Notes: generated by a model not told the origin, from the sequence alone. Positions 6,674 through 12,300 are shown, numbered from the stretch's first letter. The stretch is DNA of 15,463 nucleotides from Methanoregula sp. (GCA_028711405.1 JAQTSH010000017.1:1-15463), one strand, 5' to 3'. Numbers and translations: made by a program.

Positions 6674-8116
6674 ATGTCTCAACAATTCGTTGACCGGGAA
6701 CAGGAGCTCGATTTTTTAAAAAACCGGTATGCTACCAATACCGCAGAGTGCCTGATCCTGTATGGACGACGGAGGGTTGGTAAGACTGAACTGCTCCTTC
6801 AGTTCCTGAAAGATAAACCCGGGATCTATTTCCTCGCGTCCGAAGAGGGAGACTGGAGAAACATCCGGGAGTTTGCACACCATGTCGGGCAGTTTCTCGG
6901 GGATGAGAATTTTGAGAGGATCACCTTTGAGAGCTGGCTCTCCCTCTTTAATGCCTTCATCCGTCACACCACATTAGCAGCGCGTACCATAAAAGGCAAA
7001 GTCGTGATAGTAATCGACGAATTTCCGTACCTGATCGCACGTAACCCGGCGATCCCCTCTGTATTTCAGCAGGTTTGGGATGGAGCGCTCAGGGAGATGC
7101 CGGTCATGCTCGTCCTTTCCGGCTCATCGATCAGTACCATGGAGACGGCAGTGCTTGGATATTCAAGCCCGCTCTATGGCAGGCGGAGCGGACAATGGCA
7201 GGTAGAGCCACTCCCGTACACAAGCCTACGTGAATTCCTGCCCTGGTCCCGTGAAGAGATCGCACAGGCATGGTTTGTGCTCGGAGGGATCCCGGCATAT
7301 CTCCGGCAATTCCAACCGGACCGGTCATTCTGGGAGAATGTCCGGATGCACATGTTGAACCGGGGTGCGTATCTCTATGCCGAAGCGGAGATCCTGATGA
7401 ACTATGAGTTCCGTGAACCAGCGAACTACATGGTGATCTTTAAAGCACTCGCTTCGGGTTTGACGAAACTCTCCGATATCTGCATGGCAACAGGTCTTGA
7501 CAAAAGTATGGTCTCGAAATATCTTGACGTGTTATGCCGGTTGCACATTGTCAGGGATGAAGTGCCAGTTACGGCATCCGCCAGTCTCCGGCGACGCCAG
7601 TACCGAATCGTTGACCCGTACCTGATGTTCTGGTTCCGGTATATCGCCCCCAACCGGATCGATATCGAGGCGGGACGTTCACTTGCGGTAGAGCAGCGGA
7701 TTCAATCAACGTTTCCCCAGTACTGTGGGCAGATGTTCGAGCGCCTGACCGAGGAGTGTATCAGGCACCGGATTATCCTTGCCAACCGGAATTTTTCTGC
7801 CATCGGGCGGTGGTGGTACAAGGAATCTGAGATCGATTGCGTCTGCACGAACGACTCAACGCACGAAGTCGTTTTTGTCGAATGCAAATGGAGTCACCTG
7901 AAGTACAAGGATGCCCTGCGGGTACTTTTGGATCTAAAGACCAAAGCGGCAGAAGTTCTTTGGCATAACAAGGAGCGGACAGAATGCTACTGTCTGGTGG
8001 GTAAGATTGTTGAAGATAAAGAACGGCTCCGCAAACAAGGATATCTCGTCTATGATCTGGCAGATCTTTCCCCCGACGGGGATGATCGTTCGAATGTCAG
8101 GAACCAGTACTCATGA
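6674..8116 (+). CDS. Archaeal AAA ATPase with DUF234 nuclease-like C-terminus
   Basis: The 480-residue protein belongs to the archaeal ATPase class (PF01637 plus DUF234, STAND/MNS-like). It shows an N-terminal FVDREQEL motif, Walker A GRRRVGKTE (31-39), Walker B VIVIDEFPYL (111-120), and a sensor-like LVLSGSS (147-152). A winged-helix segment follows (about 262-295), then the DUF234 region beginning YRIVDPYLMFWFRY. The C-terminus has EID (386-388) and, 15 residues on, ECK (403-405), the spacing of a PD-(D/E)xK nuclease site. It could therefore cut DNA in an ATP-controlled way, but the substrates of this family are unknown. The gene sits exactly between two HsdR fragments, suggesting that it replaced most of hsdR. 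Confidence 0.88.
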   Translation: MSQQFVDREQELDFLKNRYATNTAECLILYGRRRVGKTELLLQFLKDKPGIYFLASEEGDWRNIREFAHHVGQFLGDENFERITFESWLSLFNAFIRHTTLAARTIKGKVVIVIDEFPYLIARNPAIPSVFQQVWDGALREMPVMLVLSGSSISTMETAVLGYSSPLYGRRSGQWQVEPLPYTSLREFLPWSREEIAQAWFVLGGIPAYLRQFQPDRSFWENVRMHMLNRGAYLYAEAEILMNYEFREPANYMVIFKALASGLTKLSDICMATGLDKSMVSKYLDVLCRLHIVRDEVPVTASASLRRRQYRIVDPYLMFWFRYIAPNRIDIEAGRSLAVEQRIQSTFPQYCGQMFERLTEECIRHRIILANRNFSAIGRWWYKESEIDCVCTNDSTHEVVFVECKWSHLKYKDALRVLLDLKTKAAEVLWHNKERTECYCLVGKIVEDKERLRKQGYLVYDLADLSPDGDDRSNVRNQYS

Positions 8117-8119
8117 TCG

Positions 8120-8133
8120 TGATCGATCGATCA
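8120..8133. repeat. 14-base GATC palindrome
   Basis: TGATCGATCGATCA is a perfect palindrome just after the ATPase stop codon. With GATC at 8115 it makes four GATC sites within 18 bases. Its function is unknown and it may be chance. Confidence 0.5.
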
Positions 8134-8194
8134 ACCCACCCTGTGTGAAGAGTGGGAACCTCTGCATAACCGGAGATTCGTCTCACCATCTTTT

Positions 8195-8372
8195 GGGTGT
8201 TAAAGAGAACGTGACAATTGACTGGACGGTAAAAGAGAATGTGAAGGCAAAGATGCGGGTTATGGTGAAACGGATCCTGATAAAATACAATTATCCGCCG
8301 GATAAACAGCCCCTGGCAGTAAAAACCATCCTGGAGCAGGCTGAAATTTTGTGCGGTGAGATTGCCGGGTAA
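8195..8372 (+). pseudogene. hsdR: Remnant of an HsdR (type I restriction) C-terminus
   Basis: In the frame ending at TAA 8370-8372 the sequence reads VKENVTIDWTVKENVKAKMR, then VMVKRILIKYNYPPDKQ and a final LEQAEILCGEIAG. This is the characteristic end of type I restriction subunit HsdR, where a NVTIDWTxxENVRAKLR helix is followed by KRILRKYGYPPDKQ and a TVLEQAE helix. Roughly the last 55 residues survive. The preceding codons (about 8120-8190) share the open frame but do not look like HsdR, so the join lies near 8195. There is no start codon context of its own; an overlapping reading frame begins inside the ATPase gene, but that part is a shadow. The fragment is not expected to be functional. 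Confidence 0.75.
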
Positions 8373-8595
8373 ATTTTTTCAAATGGAATAATCATTCTAC
8401 CCATTAACTTTTCAGATGTTTTTTTTGATGGGGCATGATTGCCGGCATCCACAACAAGTCCAAATGTTTTTTTTTCCAACAGAGTCGCGAACGTTTGCCA
8501 TCCTCGTTGACCCTCTCTAAAAACACTGTTTTCGCCGATCTGGTTTTGATCCACTAAACGTGAAAACGCCAATCGCACGATAAAGCCCTCCACAT

Positions 8596-8611
8596 CGATC
8601 ACGTCGGAGAA
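8596..8611. repeat. 16-base direct repeat, copy 1
   Basis: CGATCACGTCGGAGAA occurs here and again at 8920-8935, both in the same orientation and 324 bases apart. Sequence outside the repeat is only weakly alike, so it is either a short shared element or the core of an older, diverged repeat. Confidence 0.75.
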
Positions 8612-8707
8612 TCCGGAAACTGGTCGGTCCTGAGGAAGACCTGGGGACCTGGCAGCTATCCCCACCCCCTCCCCGGTGAGAGACCCTTTCTTCACCTCGG
8701 AGAGTTC

Positions 8708-8730
8708 CCAACCGGAAAAAAACCGGTTGG
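8708..8730. repeat. Perfect 8-bp hairpin with A7 loop
   Basis: CCAACCGG (8708-8715) pairs with CCGGTTGG (8723-8730) around seven A. It directly abuts the dyad at 8731-8743. Confidence 0.8.
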
Positions 8731-8743
8731 TTTCCAGTGGAAA
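8731..8743. other. Origin-recognition-box-like dyad (mini-ORB candidate)
   Basis: TTTCCAGTGGAAA is a perfect 13-base dyad identical in form to the core of archaeal origin recognition boxes bound by Orc1/Cdc6. The usual G-rich 3' arm is weak (TGGTG follows). Only one copy was found and no orc1/cdc6 gene is in the window, so origin function is unproven. A hairpin on one side and an AT-rich hairpin (8767-8813) on the other make it more suggestive. Confidence 0.35.
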
Positions 8744-8766
8744 TGGTGCCAACACCCGACAAGATT

Positions 8767-8813
8767 ATTCGTTAAAATGGTTATTTTGCCAAAATATCCA
8801 TTTTAAATCGAAT
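8767..8813. repeat. Long AT-rich imperfect hairpin
   Basis: The left arm (8767-8787, starting ATTCGTTAAAATGG) pairs with the right arm (8791-8813, ending CCATTTTAAATCGAAT as read from 8798) with one mismatch and a two-base bulge. The turn is GCC at 8788-8790. About 20 base pairs can form. Confidence 0.75.
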
Positions 8814-8886
8814 AAAACCGTGCAATATAGCGGGGTTTTGACAGCACCTTTTTTTGCATTTATTATAGTATGATTTTCTGGAGAAA

Positions 8887-8913
8887 CGGGCTGCAAATGC
8901 CCTTGGCAGCCCG
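8887..8913. repeat. 8-bp GC hairpin between GGAGAAAYGGG repeats
   Basis: CGGGCTGC (8887-8894) pairs with GCAGCCCG (8906-8913) around an 11-base loop. GGAGAAACGGG at 8880-8890 and GGAGAAATGGG at 8930-8940 form a direct repeat 50 bases apart that brackets the stem. Confidence 0.75.
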
Positions 8914-8919
8914 CTATTG

Positions 8920-8935
8920 CGATCACGTCGGAGAA
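8920..8935. repeat. 16-base direct repeat, copy 2
   Basis: This is the second copy of CGATCACGTCGGAGAA (first at 8596-8611). Here it follows the hairpin at 8887-8913. Confidence 0.75.
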
Positions 8936-9113
8936 ATGGGATTTTTGGGTAGTTGGAGATAATTTTGTGTTGTGGGTAAGCGCGTGTACGGATTTTCCTA
9001 AAAAATTTTTCCGGAAATTTTTCGAACACAAAAAAATATTTTCAGGATTTTTTGTGCCACCAAAATGTATCTTCCGGAAAATTTCATCACAGTGCCCATA
9101 ACCAATTCCGATT

Positions 9114-9221
9114 TTTGGACAAAGTGGACAAAAAGTACCTGAGTTCCGGAAAAGTCTTACGAGAAATCTTTACAGAAAAAAGATCCCGGAAATCATGAAA
9201 GTTTTGTCCACTTTGTCCAAA
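9114..9221. repeat. 20-bp perfect inverted repeat with 68-base spacer
   Basis: TTTGGACAAAGTGGACAAAA at 9114-9133 is exactly complementary to 9202-9221. Each arm is itself a tandem pair of TGGACAAA units nine bases apart. The spacer carries a TTCCGGAA palindrome (9144-9151) and a near copy (9184-9191). It could be a miniature element's ends, a protein-binding array or a strong cruciform. Confidence 0.85.
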
Positions 9222-9302
9222 CGTTTCACACAGGATCTCTGCACACCCCTTCATTCCCAACAGGAACCAGAAGGTAGTTACCCCGTGCCAAACCCGCACA
9301 AC

Positions 9303-9338
9303 GAAAAAAAGTGCTGCCTTTTGCACTTCCAAAAAAAA
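9303..9338 (-). terminator. Double terminator of the eS19-LX operon
   Basis: On the minus strand a T8 tract (9338-9331) begins five bases after the LX stop. Then AAGTGC (9328-9323) pairs with GCACTT (9314-9309), followed by a second T tract down to 9304. T-rich tracts drive archaeal termination, and the hairpin adds an intrinsic-type signal. It indicates that the operon now ends at LX. Confidence 0.7.
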
Positions 9339-9343
9339 GATTG

Positions 9344-9532
9344 TTACTCAGCCTTGACCGGGCTGATTGCATCTACCTTGATATATCGTCTCTTCAAATT
9401 GTGCTTGCTACCGATGACGGCGAACGTGCGCTCTTCTGCCTGTTTCGCGTTCGGTGCCGCAATCACTTTCGTGTACGGCATCCAGTCTTCGCCCATCCGA
9501 AATGTTCCTTTCACTTCAAACTTCTGCTCCAT
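9344..9532 (-). CDS. rplX: Ribosomal protein LX (eL20/L18Ae)
   Basis: This is a small archaeal large-subunit protein, homologous to part of eukaryotic eL20. From the ATG at 9532 it has 62 residues: MEQKFEVKGTFRMGEDWMPY, then TKVIAAPNAKQAEERTFAVIGSKH and a final KRRYIKVDAISPVKAE. The short two-strand/helix fold with a V-x-G-x-F start is typical. A GTG three codons upstream (9541) overlaps the aIF6 stop, but GGAG lies eight bases before the ATG and overlaps the GTG, so the ATG is preferred. It is the last gene of the ribosomal operon. In many Euryarchaeota prefoldin alpha comes next, but here a terminator and the accessory island follow. Confidence 0.93.
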   Translation of the reverse strand: MEQKFEVKGTFRMGEDWMPYTKVIAAPNAKQAEERTFAVIGSKHNLKRRYIKVDAISPVKAE

Positions 9533-9537
9533 GATAC

Positions 9538-10200
9538 TCACTCCAGAAAACCAAATACATCCTCGATCCTGCCAAGCTCAAACCCGCTCGTTGCATTGCC
9601 GGCAATATATCCCCGCTCATTCACGAGAAGACCCGTGCCGATAAGCCCGCTGCCCATGTTGATCGAACCGGTACCCACCGGGATCTGTGCGACCTCTTCC
9701 AACCGGGCAATCTCGTCAGGAGTGGCACGGGGGTGAACGATGACCCCTTTGTTGGTGGCAACTCCTGCCATACCGACAGTCTTCACACCCCCGAGTGTCA
9801 GGTGAATCGTGCGGACTTTGAGAAATTCACCGATTGCCTGCATGATCTCCGTGGGCATGTCAGGGTGAACGGCAGCGAAGGTGTCATTTGCCATGATCAC
9901 GTTCCCGGCGGCATTCATCGTATCGGAAAGACGCATCACTTCGCGATGCTCCGAGAACCGTGCGATCTCGTCATCCGTCGCAAGCCCGGAGACAATAATT
10001 CCCCGGCTGTTGCCACAGACAAGAGACCCGATGATCGCACTTCCCTGGATCAACGTCGGGATACATTCGACATCAAGCGCACCTGCTACCGCATCCTGGA
10101 ACTCTTTGGGAGATTCCGGGGGAATAATTGCAATATCGCCAATTACCCGGGCAAAGACCCCGATGTTCGGGTCGCCGTTAAACGTGATCGTGCGTTCCAT
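9538..10200 (-). CDS. eif6: Translation initiation/ribosome anti-association factor aIF6
   Basis: aIF6 binds the large ribosomal subunit at the eL24/uL14 face and blocks joining to the small subunit, acting in subunit maturation and translation control. The 220 residues show the fivefold pseudosymmetric repeats of the family: an opening NGDPNIGVFARV, then repeated blocks with GSLVCGNSRGIIV, VGMAGVATNKGVIVHP and a final GTGLLVNERGYIAG. The length is normal. The ATG immediately follows the TAG of eL31 (TAGATG), so translation is coupled. It sits among the large-subunit proteins eL39, eL31 and LX, which fits its role in 50S biogenesis. Confidence 0.97.
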   Translation of the reverse strand: MERTITFNGDPNIGVFARVIGDIAIIPPESPKEFQDAVAGALDVECIPTLIQGSAIIGSLVCGNSRGIIVSGLATDDEIARFSEHREVMRLSDTMNAAGNVIMANDTFAAVHPDMPTEIMQAIGEFLKVRTIHLTLGGVKTVGMAGVATNKGVIVHPRATPDEIARLEEVAQIPVGTGSINMGSGLIGTGLLVNERGYIAGNATSGFELGRIEDVFGFLE

Positions 10201-10467
10201 CTATGATTCCGGTGCAAGTTCCGCCTGAACCTGCCCGTCCTCCATCTTCATGGCGCGGACCCGGACTTTTGAGGGCGGCTTCTGGCTCCCCCGGCTCCAC
10301 ACCTTCTCGTTGATGCTCTTGTCGAGCTTCACATTCTCGCTCTTCATGTGCTTCGCGAGATAGTTCCTGATATCCTTGATCGCGCCATTTGCCCGCTTCC
10401 AGCGCGGCATCCTGCGTGCATCCCGGAGAGGGATGATATAAACGTGCTCTGCCAGATTTTCTGCCAT
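10201..10467 (-). CDS. rpl31e: Ribosomal protein eL31
   Basis: eL31 is a large-subunit protein near the exit of the nascent peptide tunnel, where SRP and chaperones dock. It has 88 residues and starts MAENLAEHVYIIPLRDARRM. A basic segment PRWKRANGAIKDIRNYLAKHMK and the strand KVRVRAMKMEDGQVQAEL complete the usual fold. The start lies four bases after the eL39 stop and the stop abuts the aIF6 ATG. No oddities were seen. Confidence 0.96.
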   Translation of the reverse strand: MAENLAEHVYIIPLRDARRMPRWKRANGAIKDIRNYLAKHMKSENVKLDKSINEKVWSRGSQKPPSKVRVRAMKMEDGQVQAELAPES

Positions 10468-10471
10468 GACC

Positions 10472-10624
10472 TTACACCTTCAGCGTGCTTCTTCGCCAGC
10501 TGCGCCTGCACGGGTGCGAGACGACACTTCGCTTGGTCCTCACGGTCACCCACTGGGGCACCCGGCGGTTCTGGTCACATGCCTTCGCCAGCCGTATCTT
10601 TCTGCCTTTACTTAATTTGCTCAT
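10472..10624 (-). CDS. rpl39e: Ribosomal protein eL39
   Basis: This very short gene encodes 50 residues: MSKLSKGRKIRLAKACDQNR, RVPQWVTVRTKRSVVSHPCR and RSWRRSTLKV. These match eL39, a basic peptide lining the nascent-chain exit tunnel. The ATG at 10624 is chosen over an ATG two codons upstream (10630) because the AGGTGG motif (10636-10631) has six-base spacing to 10624 and would touch the other. The gene lies 24 bases after the PP-loop ATPase stop and four bases before eL31, so it belongs to the same operon. Confidence 0.96.
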   Translation of the reverse strand: MSKLSKGRKIRLAKACDQNRRVPQWVTVRTKRSVVSHPCRRSWRRSTLKV

Positions 10625-10648
10625 CTTCATCCACCTTTTATCTTTCGA

Positions 10649-11233
10649 TTATTTTCTTCCCACAACCAGCGACTGGTCATGGTGCGCCGGAAACAAAGAC
10701 GACGTATCGATGCCGCGTGCGCGGATCACGTCCCTCATTTCCGTTTCATAGTCCCCGTTTTTGATCGTCCCGGTCTCCCCGTAGGAGACGAGGAGGAACC
10801 GGTTGACAAGATGGTCAACCTCTGCCTTGACATACCCGAGGAGCGGGCGCACATACGAACACCCGGTCCGGTTGCCAAGACTCTGCACGACATCCCGCGT
10901 CAGCATCGGGACACGATCGTTGAACCGCGTCCCATCTGCGACGACTGAATACTCGTGCGCGAGGGTTTCGACCGCGATCTGGTGCACACGGTTGATCGCA
11001 TCGTTGGGATATCCGCATGCAATGATCAGGTCTGCCATCTCATCCGCCAGTCCCGGGCGAAACACCCTTTTTTTCAAGGGGAACCCCAGTGCCTGTGCCG
11101 CATGTTCTATTGTCGGGATTAAGCGGGTCGGGTCAAACACAAACGTGTTGAGTTCAACCTCGTAATACGTACCCAGCATGATGGCTGCAAGGGAACTGTC
11201 CTTCCCGCCGCTGTAGAGCACTCCGACTTTCAT
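10649..11233 (-). CDS. PP-loop ATPase (COG2117-like, adenine nucleotide alpha hydrolase fold)
   Basis: This is a predicted N-type ATP pyrophosphatase of 194 residues with the PP-loop SGGKDSS (8-14) right at the N-terminus. Such enzymes adenylate a carbonyl or carboxyl group, for instance in tRNA thiolation or amide formation. Other visible blocks are DGTRFNDRVP and VRPLLGYVKAEVD. No tRNA-binding THUMP domain or extra cysteine cluster is present, so the substrate is unknown. I recall this family (COG2117) as a regular member of the archaeal eS19/eL39 operon, which points to rRNA, tRNA or ribosomal protein modification. The ATG overlaps the PDCD5 TGA by one base (TGATG); an alternative GTG lies one codon upstream at 11236. 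The eL39 start follows 24 bases after the stop. Confidence 0.85.
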   Translation of the reverse strand: MKVGVLYSGGKDSSLAAIMLGTYYEVELNTFVFDPTRLIPTIEHAAQALGFPLKKRVFRPGLADEMADLIIACGYPNDAINRVHQIAVETLAHEYSVVADGTRFNDRVPMLTRDVVQSLGNRTGCSYVRPLLGYVKAEVDHLVNRFLLVSYGETGTIKNGDYETEMRDVIRARGIDTSSLFPAHHDQSLVVGRK

Positions 11234-11571
11234 CACTTTCGGGTGATTGAGTAATCCCGCTTTGCAGGTGCAAGCTTCCGGAGCAGTTCTTTTAGCTGTG
11301 CATCGGTGATCTTCTGGTTCAGCCTGCCGCTCTGGGCGAGTTGGACCAGTTGTTGTTCCACGGCGCCGGCGAACTCCGGTTTGGTCAGCTTGATGGTGTT
11401 CAAGCGTTCCCTCGCATTTGGTTCGAGGATCTGCATGAGCATCATCTGCATCTGAGACTTTGCACGCTGCTGGCGTTCGAGCTCTTCCTGCATACCCTGC
11501 TGATCACCAGCCTGCTGTTGCAGTTGCGCCATCCTTCTTCTGCGGATTTCACTAAGCTCATCGTCTCCCAT
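11233..11571 (-). CDS. PDCD5/TFAR19-like DNA-binding protein
   Basis: This 112-residue protein belongs to the conserved archaeal/eukaryotic PDCD5 family (COG2118). It has an N-terminal charged helix (DDELSEIRRRRMAQLQQQ), a Gln-rich linker, and a three-helix core with ILEPNARERLNTIKL, then QLVQLAQSGRL and a final LKELLRKLAP. The core motif P-x-A-RERL is diagnostic. Archaeal members bind nucleic acids and may assist chaperonins; the exact role is uncertain. An AGGTGA motif precedes the ATG by four bases. It lies 11 bases after eS19 and overlaps the PP-loop gene by one base. Confidence 0.93.
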   Translation of the reverse strand: MGDDELSEIRRRRMAQLQQQAGDQQGMQEELERQQRAKSQMQMMLMQILEPNARERLNTIKLTKPEFAGAVEQQLVQLAQSGRLNQKITDAQLKELLRKLAPAKRDYSITRK

Positions 11572-11582
11572 GGATTCACCTC

Positions 11583-12173
11583 TTACTTTGTTTCCGGTTT
11601 CTTGCCTTCGGACTTCTTTGCCGCGGGTTTCTTCTCGCCTTTGGCATCTTCGGTCTTCTCGGCTACTTTGCCCTTCTTGCTTTCAGACTTTTTGCCATCG
11701 GCTTTCTTGGGCTCTTCAACAACCGGCTTGACCCGCTTCGGAACCGACGCTGGCGGAGTGACTGATACGTCCTTTGCCACGCGGTCCAAAAATGCCATTC
11801 CCGCCGGGGATACCTTGCGTCCGACCTTTAAGTCATGGACGATAAGCCCTGTGGCTTCCAGCTGCTGGAGCGATTTTCTCAGGATAGACCCGCTGCCCTT
11901 CCGGAATGCGTTCGGTTTTGAGCCACGGTTCTTCTTCCCGCCATAGAAACTCCGCATCCGTTCGACGCCCAATGGACCGTCGATATAGACGCGCCTCAAC
12001 ACTGCCGCTGCCCGGATAAACCACCAGTCCGGATCTTCGGGCGGCATCTCTTTATGAACCCCGGTCTTGGCAAAGGAAGCCCAGACCGGTGGAGTGATCT
12101 CCTTCTTCGATTTGAGCTCCTCGGCGACCTTCCTGATCAGGTGGTCAGCCGGGACATCGTATACTGTAGTCAT
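11583..12173 (-). CDS. rps19e: Ribosomal protein eS19 with a Lys/Glu-rich C-terminal tail
   Basis: eS19 is a small-subunit protein of the head, needed for 18S-type rRNA processing in eukaryotes. The core (1-135) has the expected features: VYDVPADHLIRKVAEEL, PPVWASFAKTGVHKEMPP, DWWFIRAAAVLRRVYIDGP, and the RGSKPNAFRKGSGSILRKSL block. Most archaeal homologues end near residue 150, but here a low-complexity tail runs to 196. It begins with a Pro/Val segment and then repeats Lys/Glu/Ala motifs (KKSESKKGK and AKKSEGKK). The tail resembles histone-like or rRNA-binding extensions. This is the first gene of the ribosomal operon, with GAGG seven bases before the ATG and a clear TATA box upstream. Confidence 0.96.
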   Translation of the reverse strand: MTTVYDVPADHLIRKVAEELKSKKEITPPVWASFAKTGVHKEMPPEDPDWWFIRAAAVLRRVYIDGPLGVERMRSFYGGKKNRGSKPNAFRKGSGSILRKSLQQLEATGLIVHDLKVGRKVSPAGMAFLDRVAKDVSVTPPASVPKRVKPVVEEPKKADGKKSESKKGKVAEKTEDAKGEKKPAAKKSEGKKPETK

Positions 12174-12230
12174 CTATAGTCCTCACTGTTGCAATACAAA
12201 ATAACAGTCTTTACATATTAGTGGATAGGG

Positions 12231-12243
12231 TTTTTATATATTT
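12231..12243 (-). promoter_or_regulatory. TATA box of the eS19 ribosomal operon
   Basis: The minus strand reads AAATATATAAAAA with CGAAA just upstream as a possible BRE. This predicts a start near 12207 and a leader of about 33 bases before the eS19 ATG. It is the best promoter match in the window and probably drives everything down to LX. Confidence 0.75.
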
Positions 12244-12250
12244 CGAGGAA

Positions 12251-12280
12251 CCGGTTCACACCGGTTCACGCCGGTTTCAA
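12251..12280. repeat. Three tandem 10-bp repeats upstream of the eS19 promoter
   Basis: CCGGTTCACA, CCGGTTCACG and CCGGTTTCAA stand head to tail. On the minus strand they occupy about -45 to -75 relative to the predicted start, one per helical turn, as expected for an activator or repressor binding array. They also lie just downstream of the YhbY gene. Confidence 0.75.
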
Positions 12281-12300
12281 AAAGAAACGCAGATTATTTC
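12277..12300 (-). terminator. Terminator-like sequence after the YhbY gene
   Basis: On the minus strand, overlapping the stop codon, CAGA pairs with TCTG around five bases, and the T-rich tract TTTCTTTTTG follows. This would end the RNase P/YhbY transcript before the eS19 promoter. The stem is short. Confidence 0.4.

Larger units (their letters stand above)
2950..9303. other. Accessory island splitting a translation/secretion operon
   Basis: All genes here point in the plus direction, opposite to both flanking operon halves. They are of accessory type: DUF6978-like, DUF1828/1829, DUF5131, Fic, AAA-DUF234 ATPase and HsdR remnants. LX lies on one side and prefoldin alpha on the other, two genes that are neighbours in many Euryarchaeota. 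No integrase, transposase, tRNA or target-site duplication was recognised, so the borders are approximate and the mode of entry is unknown. The low share of intact genes and the two gene fragments suggest an ageing island. Confidence 0.65.
8373..9303. other. Gene-free, AT-rich, repeat-rich segment
   Basis: No convincing gene was found on either strand. Open frames here are short, have no ribosome binding sites and resemble no family. The segment instead holds several structured elements listed separately: hairpins at 8708-8730, 8767-8813 and 8887-8913, an origin-box-like dyad at 8731-8743, a 16-base direct repeat (8596 and 8920), a 20-base inverted repeat (9114 and 9202) and a set of TTCCGGAA palindromes. 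Long T or A runs (for example 8420-8428 and 8468-8476) are frequent. It may be decayed island DNA, a regulatory or replication element, or both. Confidence 0.7.

Noticed and set aside
8007..8194. Plus-strand frame upstream of the HsdR tail
   Set aside because: The first part overlaps the ATPase gene in another frame and the rest (8117-8194) shows no HsdR similarity; only 8195-8372 is kept.
8291..8755. Minus-strand open frame of 154 codons
   Set aside because: It overlaps the HsdR C-terminal remnant, has no ribosome binding site, crosses two hairpins and resembles no family I know.
8596..9221. Possible CRISPR array in the repeat-rich segment
   Set aside because: Repeats are present only two at a time, differ from each other and have no regular spacers; no cas gene is nearby.
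9195..9644. Plus-strand open frame of 149 codons
   Set aside because: It runs through the terminator and antisense to LX and aIF6, with low-complexity, cysteine-rich sequence typical of a shadow frame.
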